Shown here piece by piece: positions 60,972 to 64,000 of a stretch of 64,000 nt of DNA. Both the position numbers and the translations under genes were made by a program. A model generated the notes under the pieces. It saw only the letters and a program-made list of their open reading frames with translations, was not told the DNA's origin and searched no databases. The DNA is from Clostridia bacterium (GTDB taxonomy: Bacteria > Bacillota > Clostridia > Oscillospirales > Acutalibacteraceae), in contig JAFQRA010000010.1 in assembly GCA_017410325.1 (NCBI GenBank), forward strand, positions 62,001 through 126,000. Direction: 5' to 3'. The first letter of the stretch is position 1. Each line of letters starts with the position of its first letter.

Positions 60972-61772
60972 ATGCTTAAAAACAACACATTAGAAATCAC
61001 GGTTGACGGTAAAGTTTATAAGGTTGTACAGATAATCAAAGCTATCGATTTTTGTCCATATGACGATCAGGAATTTGTCTATATATCTGAAAAAGACGGT
61101 AAGCTGGGTGTTTTCAGTCAAACACAAGAAAAGATGCTCATTTACTTTGAATACGATAACATAACCTATGCAGGCAACGGTATTTATATTGTATTCAGGA
61201 ACAGTAAAATGGGTCTGATTCATCCCGCATATACCGACTATGATTTTTGCTATAATTTACAGATGGAAATCCCTGGTGAATATGATTTTATTCACACGCT
61301 CGGTTCATACGGGAAAAATTTTATCTTGCAAAATAATAAACTCGACGGAATTGCGGTTTGTGCATATCTGTCAGAGCCAAGATATCTTACCGAAGAATAT
61401 GACAGCTACCGCTATTTCAGAGAAGGTTTTATTGAACTCCGGCGTCCGAACGAAAGAATAGTGATTGATACATACACCGGTAAAGAAATAATCGATGACC
61501 CGAAAGGTCGGGTGTTTAATGTGTACTCAACTGCGGCAGGAACAGTAATACAGGAATTTCTCGAGGAAGATAAATACCGACTTACATTCATATGTGAATA
61601 TTTTGGTAATACGATAATTCAGGATAAGACGAAAATTATTGATTATGAAGGCGAACTTTCTGTTACTTATGAAGCAGATGAATGTGGCTACCCTATCGCA
61701 AAACAGTTTAAGATTATTTACCCCGACGGCAACATAAAACTTTTCAACAACAAAGGCTTTGAGATGAAATAA
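60972..61772 (+). CDS. Hypothetical beta-rich protein, WG-repeat-like
   Basis: A 266-residue protein of repeating beta-strand units, such as EFVYISEKDGKLGVFSQTQEK, ITYAGNGIYIVFRNSKMGLI and NGIAVCAYL-like stretches, which recall WG (KWGF/Y) repeats without matching them well. There are no membrane segments and no catalytic motif. AAAGGTGAT lies before the ATG at 60972. It comes right after the terminator of the WYL operon and probably has its own promoter there. Function not recognised. Confidence 0.6.
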   Translation: MLKNNTLEITVDGKVYKVVQIIKAIDFCPYDDQEFVYISEKDGKLGVFSQTQEKMLIYFEYDNITYAGNGIYIVFRNSKMGLIHPAYTDYDFCYNLQMEIPGEYDFIHTLGSYGKNFILQNNKLDGIAVCAYLSEPRYLTEEYDSYRYFREGFIELRRPNERIVIDTYTGKEIIDDPKGRVFNVYSTAAGTVIQEFLEEDKYRLTFICEYFGNTIIQDKTKIIDYEGELSVTYEADECGYPIAKQFKIIYPDGNIKLFNNKGFEMK

Positions 61773-61917
61773 AATTACTGTTTATCAGTTATCAGCATCA
61801 CCAATCTGTCATACTGTCAGTAACAGGCGGTTCATATATATTTCCATTTGCTTATTTAATTATGCTCCAATCTTCAGTCAATAAGATTACGTTTGTATAT
61901 TCATCTCTCTGCCTGTT

Positions 61918-61960
61918 ACAGAGCCTCGTTTCTGCCCATTCGAGGCTCTGTTTTTCTTTT
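61918..61960 (+). terminator. Terminator in the 61773-62145 gap
   Basis: ACAGAGCCTCG pairs perfectly with CGAGGCTCTGT around a 12-base loop and is followed by TTTTCTTTT. Confidence 0.85.
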
Positions 61961-62106
61961 ATCTGCCTTCAAAAAATTGCATAATTTATGTGACTAAGGA
62001 AAAACAAAAATATATTAAAAGAACTTCAACTCTATAAAGTATAAAAGATGACAGGAGCAAATAAATCATCAAGGAGGAAAGAGAAATTTCAACAGCACCT
62101 ATACGC

Positions 62107-62136
62107 AAAGCCGCCCGATTTGGGGCGGCTTTTTGT
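62107..62136. terminator. Bidirectional terminator beside the right VWA gene
   Basis: AAAGCCGCCC pairs with GGGCGGCTTT around a 6-base loop, T-rich on the plus side. It lies ten bases past the stop of the VWA gene on the minus strand. Confidence 0.8.
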
Positions 62137-62145
62137 GTTGCGGAT

Positions 62146-62811
62146 TCAGTTTTTCTTGCCTCTGCGGATGTAGTCTTCGTTGATTTCGTGGCTCCAGTCT
62201 TCGCAGAGAGGGGCTTTTGCCCTTACGTTGCAGACAGCTTTTGCAACTGTCTCATACACAATGCTCGTACCCTCTTTATCGGCGTTGTAGTTTACCGCTC
62301 TGTCGGCACCGATGCCATATCTCGAAGCGGTTTCAACAGCATCGATATTAGCACCGATGAAGAGAAACTCCCAACCGTATTTTTCCTTCTGCCGCTCAAT
62401 CATAGCTTTCACTTTTCCGCTCGAATACTTGCGGCTTGCGTTTTCCATACCGTCTGTTGTGATTACAAACATTGTGTTTTCGGGCACGTCTTCGGGGCGA
62501 GCATACTTATGAATGTTGCCTATGTGGTGAATCGCACCGCCGAGCGCATCAATCAGCGCAGTACAGCCTCTGACGGTATAATCTTCATCTGTCATCGGCT
62601 TGATTTCACTCAGTCGTACTCTGTCGTGAAGCACTTCGCTCACACCGTCGAAAAGCACGGTTGATACAAAGCATTCGCCGTCCTGCTTTTTCTGCTTTTC
62701 AATCATAGCGTTGAATCCGCCGATTGTGTCTGCTTCAAGCCCAACCATAGAGCCGCTTCTGTCAAGGATAAATACAAGCTCCGTAACGTTGTTTCTGATT
62801 TTTTCTTTCAT
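62146..62811 (-). CDS. VWA-domain protein (right paralogue)
   Basis: A 221-residue VWA protein, the close relative of the one at 9-659. DRSGSM near residue 18 is the MIDAS motif and VITTDGMENASRKY the conserved mid-region. AAGGAG lies before the ATG. It starts 19 bases after the ADP-ribosylglycohydrolase stop, so the two form an operon. The tail (DYIRRGKKN) differs from the left copy. A role as a binding platform for the hydrolase or its target is inference. Confidence 0.87.
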   Translation of the reverse strand: MKEKIRNNVTELVFILDRSGSMVGLEADTIGGFNAMIEKQKKQDGECFVSTVLFDGVSEVLHDRVRLSEIKPMTDEDYTVRGCTALIDALGGAIHHIGNIHKYARPEDVPENTMFVITTDGMENASRKYSSGKVKAMIERQKEKYGWEFLFIGANIDAVETASRYGIGADRAVNYNADKEGTSIVYETVAKAVCNVRAKAPLCEDWSHEINEDYIRRGKKN

Positions 62812-62830
62812 TGTTCAAAACTCCTTTTTA

Positions 62831-63766
62831 TTATTCTTCAAATAAGTCTATCGGCTGAATTCCGCCGCAGTCTGTCAGATACCCGTCATCTTCCGCATAT
62901 TCGCCAAGGTGATATTTCTTGCGTATTTCCTCGGAGAAATAATCACCCGGCTCGGAATATCGAAATTCGGCTTTGTTCTTTTCCATAAAAGCTTCAAATT
63001 CTTCTGCAATACCCAGCAGATATTCATCAAGATAAGAAAGCGCCGTTTCTTTTATTTCTTCATCAATACCGTAATACGCCTGGGCGATTGAGCCTGCGAT
63101 GGCAGCGATTGTGTCGCTGTCGCCGCCGATTGAAATTGCGTTTCTGATTGTGTCCTCAAACGACGTAGATTCAAAAAACGCTTCAAACGCCTGCGGCACG
63201 GACTTCTGACAGCTTACTTCAAACTCATACTCCTCACGGATTTCATCGAGCGTGAAATCAATGGTGTAGAACTTGCTGACATATTCCTTTATTTCGTCCA
63301 TTGTGTGACCGGTTCTCGCAAGGTAAATCGCACCTGCAACGGACACAGCGCCTTTGATTCCCTCGGGGTGGTTGTGAGTAACTTCTGCCGTTGCACGGGC
63401 AAGCTTTTCGCACTCTTCAAGTGAAGAAGCAAACCACGCAACGGGTGAAACTCTCATTGCAGAGCCGTTGCCGTAGCTGTTGTACGGCTCTATACAAGCA
63501 TATTTCAGCCACATATAAAATCTTCCGCCGTAACCGCAGCCCATATACCTGCCGCCCACCTTGTGCATCACTTTGACAAGGTGATTTTTAAACTCTTCAT
63601 AATCTGTGATTTCATCATAGTCTGCCAGAGCCTTTGCAACTGCAAGAGTCATAACGGAATCATCCGTAAAATCGCACTCCGGGCTGAACAGCTCAAACTC
63701 CTTTGATTTGTGGTCATCAAACTCAAACCTTGAACCTACAATATCGCCTATAATAGCACCCAACAT
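62831..63766 (-). CDS. ADP-ribosylglycohydrolase (DraG-like)
   Basis: A 311-residue member of the DraG/ARH family. GAIIGDIVGSRFE opens the fold, DFTDDSVMTLAVA and SIGGDSDTIAAIAGSIAQAYYG carry the acidic residues that bind the two metal ions, and GNGSAMRVSPVAW is the conserved middle loop. The enzyme removes ADP-ribose from a modified residue. No matching ADP-ribosyltransferase is in the window. It precedes the VWA gene. Substrate unknown. Confidence 0.92.
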   Translation of the reverse strand: MLGAIIGDIVGSRFEFDDHKSKEFELFSPECDFTDDSVMTLAVAKALADYDEITDYEEFKNHLVKVMHKVGGRYMGCGYGGRFYMWLKYACIEPYNSYGNGSAMRVSPVAWFASSLEECEKLARATAEVTHNHPEGIKGAVSVAGAIYLARTGHTMDEIKEYVSKFYTIDFTLDEIREEYEFEVSCQKSVPQAFEAFFESTSFEDTIRNAISIGGDSDTIAAIAGSIAQAYYGIDEEIKETALSYLDEYLLGIAEEFEAFMEKNKAEFRYSEPGDYFSEEIRKKYHLGEYAEDDGYLTDCGGIQPIDLFEE

Positions 63767-63790
63767 ATTTCATTTCCTCCTTAAAAAATT

Positions 63791-63829
63791 AATGTGGCTG
63801 TAAGGCTTTCTTAACCTTACAACCACATT
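63791..63829 (-). terminator. Terminator upstream of the ADP-ribosylglycohydrolase gene
   Basis: AATGTGGCTGTAAGG pairs with CCTTACAACCACATT over 15 bases with one mismatch; on the minus strand it is followed by AATTTTTT. It ends the partial gene at the window edge. Confidence 0.75.
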
Positions 63830-63874
63830 ATAGCGATTAGTGTTATTCTATTGGTCGCTTGTCAGGAGACTTTT

Positions 63875-64000
63875 TTATTTGCTGAAAGTATTTTCCACCA
63901 AAGCACAATATTCCTGATATGCAGTATACTCTTCCAGCTCCGAAAGGCAATCGGCAATACTCTGATAATACCAACAATGCTCATTTTTATCCTTCTGATT
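63875..64000 (-). CDS. C-terminal end of an unknown gene (partial)
   Basis: The last 41 codons of a minus-strand gene running in from beyond the window. The readable part is polar and helical (WYYQSIADCLSELEEYTAY, ending LVENTFSK) and stops at TAA, 45 bases before the terminator. It is too short to name. Confidence 0.55.
   Translation of the reverse strand, partial: NQKDKNEHCWYYQSIADCLSELEEYTAYQEYCALVENTFSK

Larger units (their letters stand above)
61773..62145. other. 373-bp intergenic region with two terminators and an orphan ribosome site
   Basis: No gene is supported. It holds terminators at 61918-61960 and 62107-62136. Between them AAGGAGG (62071-62077) is a perfect ribosome site with no ATG, GTG or TTG at working distance, followed almost at once by the second hairpin. 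Confidence 0.55.

Noticed and set aside
1-64000. CRISPR array
   Set aside because: No regularly spaced short repeats were seen; the only interspersed repeat is the three-copy coding-type element.
1-64000. tRNA or rRNA genes
   Set aside because: No cloverleaf-like sequence with a T-arm or conserved rRNA stretch was noticed on reading both strands; a dedicated scan was not possible.
1-64000. Insertion sequence or phage genes
   Set aside because: No transposase, integrase or phage structural gene is encoded in the window, although repeats and remnants hint at past exchange.

Overview
The window looks like chromosomal DNA of a gut-type, low-to-mid GC Firmicute (class Clostridia, most likely Ruminococcaceae/Oscillospiraceae or a near relative). 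The reasons are strong AGGAGG ribosome sites, consensus sigma-A promoters (TTGACA/TATAAT, often with an extended TGnTATAAT), anaerobic enzymes (2-hydroxyacyl-CoA dehydratase with its activator, a CooC-type ATPase, an Fe-S old-yellow enzyme), Gram-positive capsule regulators and a LicD/cytidylyltransferase pair. The family-level placement is inference.

Layout. (1) 9-1411: a VWA protein and a conserved helical regulator-like protein. (2) 1551-13336: a probable peptidoglycan amino-sugar salvage region, with NamZ-type exo-N-acetylmuramidase, a GH84 hexosaminidase in one operon with two ceramidase-fold proteins, a GNAT acetyltransferase resembling the C-terminal domain of O-GlcNAcase, a BadF-type amino-sugar kinase plus MurQ, and a DUF4838 protein. 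A LicD/glycerol-3-phosphate cytidylyltransferase pair lies inside it. (3) 13416-15255: a SpoU methyltransferase and a beta-lactamase-fold serine hydrolase. (4) 15673-45332: a 30-kb capsule/exopolysaccharide locus on the minus strand. From its promoter-proximal end it runs: PHP phosphatase, membrane Ig-like protein, two BY-kinases, ABC exporter, a PqqD/radical-SAM/peptide/HPr-kinase-like/S26-peptidase/nucleotidyltransferase block, initiating glycosyltransferase, glycosyltransferases, a second LicD/cytidylyltransferase pair, Wzy, Wzx, pyruvyltransferase, and UDP-ManNAcA and UDP-L-FucNAc synthesis. (5) 45913-54190: flavin oxidoreductase, SDR, and a CooC/2-hydroxyacyl-CoA dehydratase/activase/acetyl-CoA-synthase-like operon. 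(6) 54408-61772: an AT-rich accessory region with a HipA-type kinase and AbrB-type partner, a lipoprotein, an ABC-type ATPase with a protein carrying two PD-(D/E)XK-like motifs, a WYL regulator, and a uracil-DNA-glycosylase-like protein. (7) 62146-64000: a second VWA paralogue, an ADP-ribosylglycohydrolase, and the end of one more gene.

The most unusual things seen: (a) a 108-bp sequence present three times in the same orientation, at 15507, 45548 and 54268. It reads as the last 35 codons of a Cys-rich protein. Ten codons vary among the copies by silent third-base changes only, yet none of the copies has a start codon. Two copies bracket the whole capsule locus. (b) A RiPP-like block inside the capsule locus, set off by its own promoter and an upstream terminator. 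(c) An ATPase plus two-nuclease-motif pair next to a WYL regulator, a candidate defence system. (d) GH84 and an O-GlcNAcase-HAT-like GNAT side by side. (e) Tandem ceramidase-fold enzymes that keep the metal-site motifs but lack the usual nucleophile motif.
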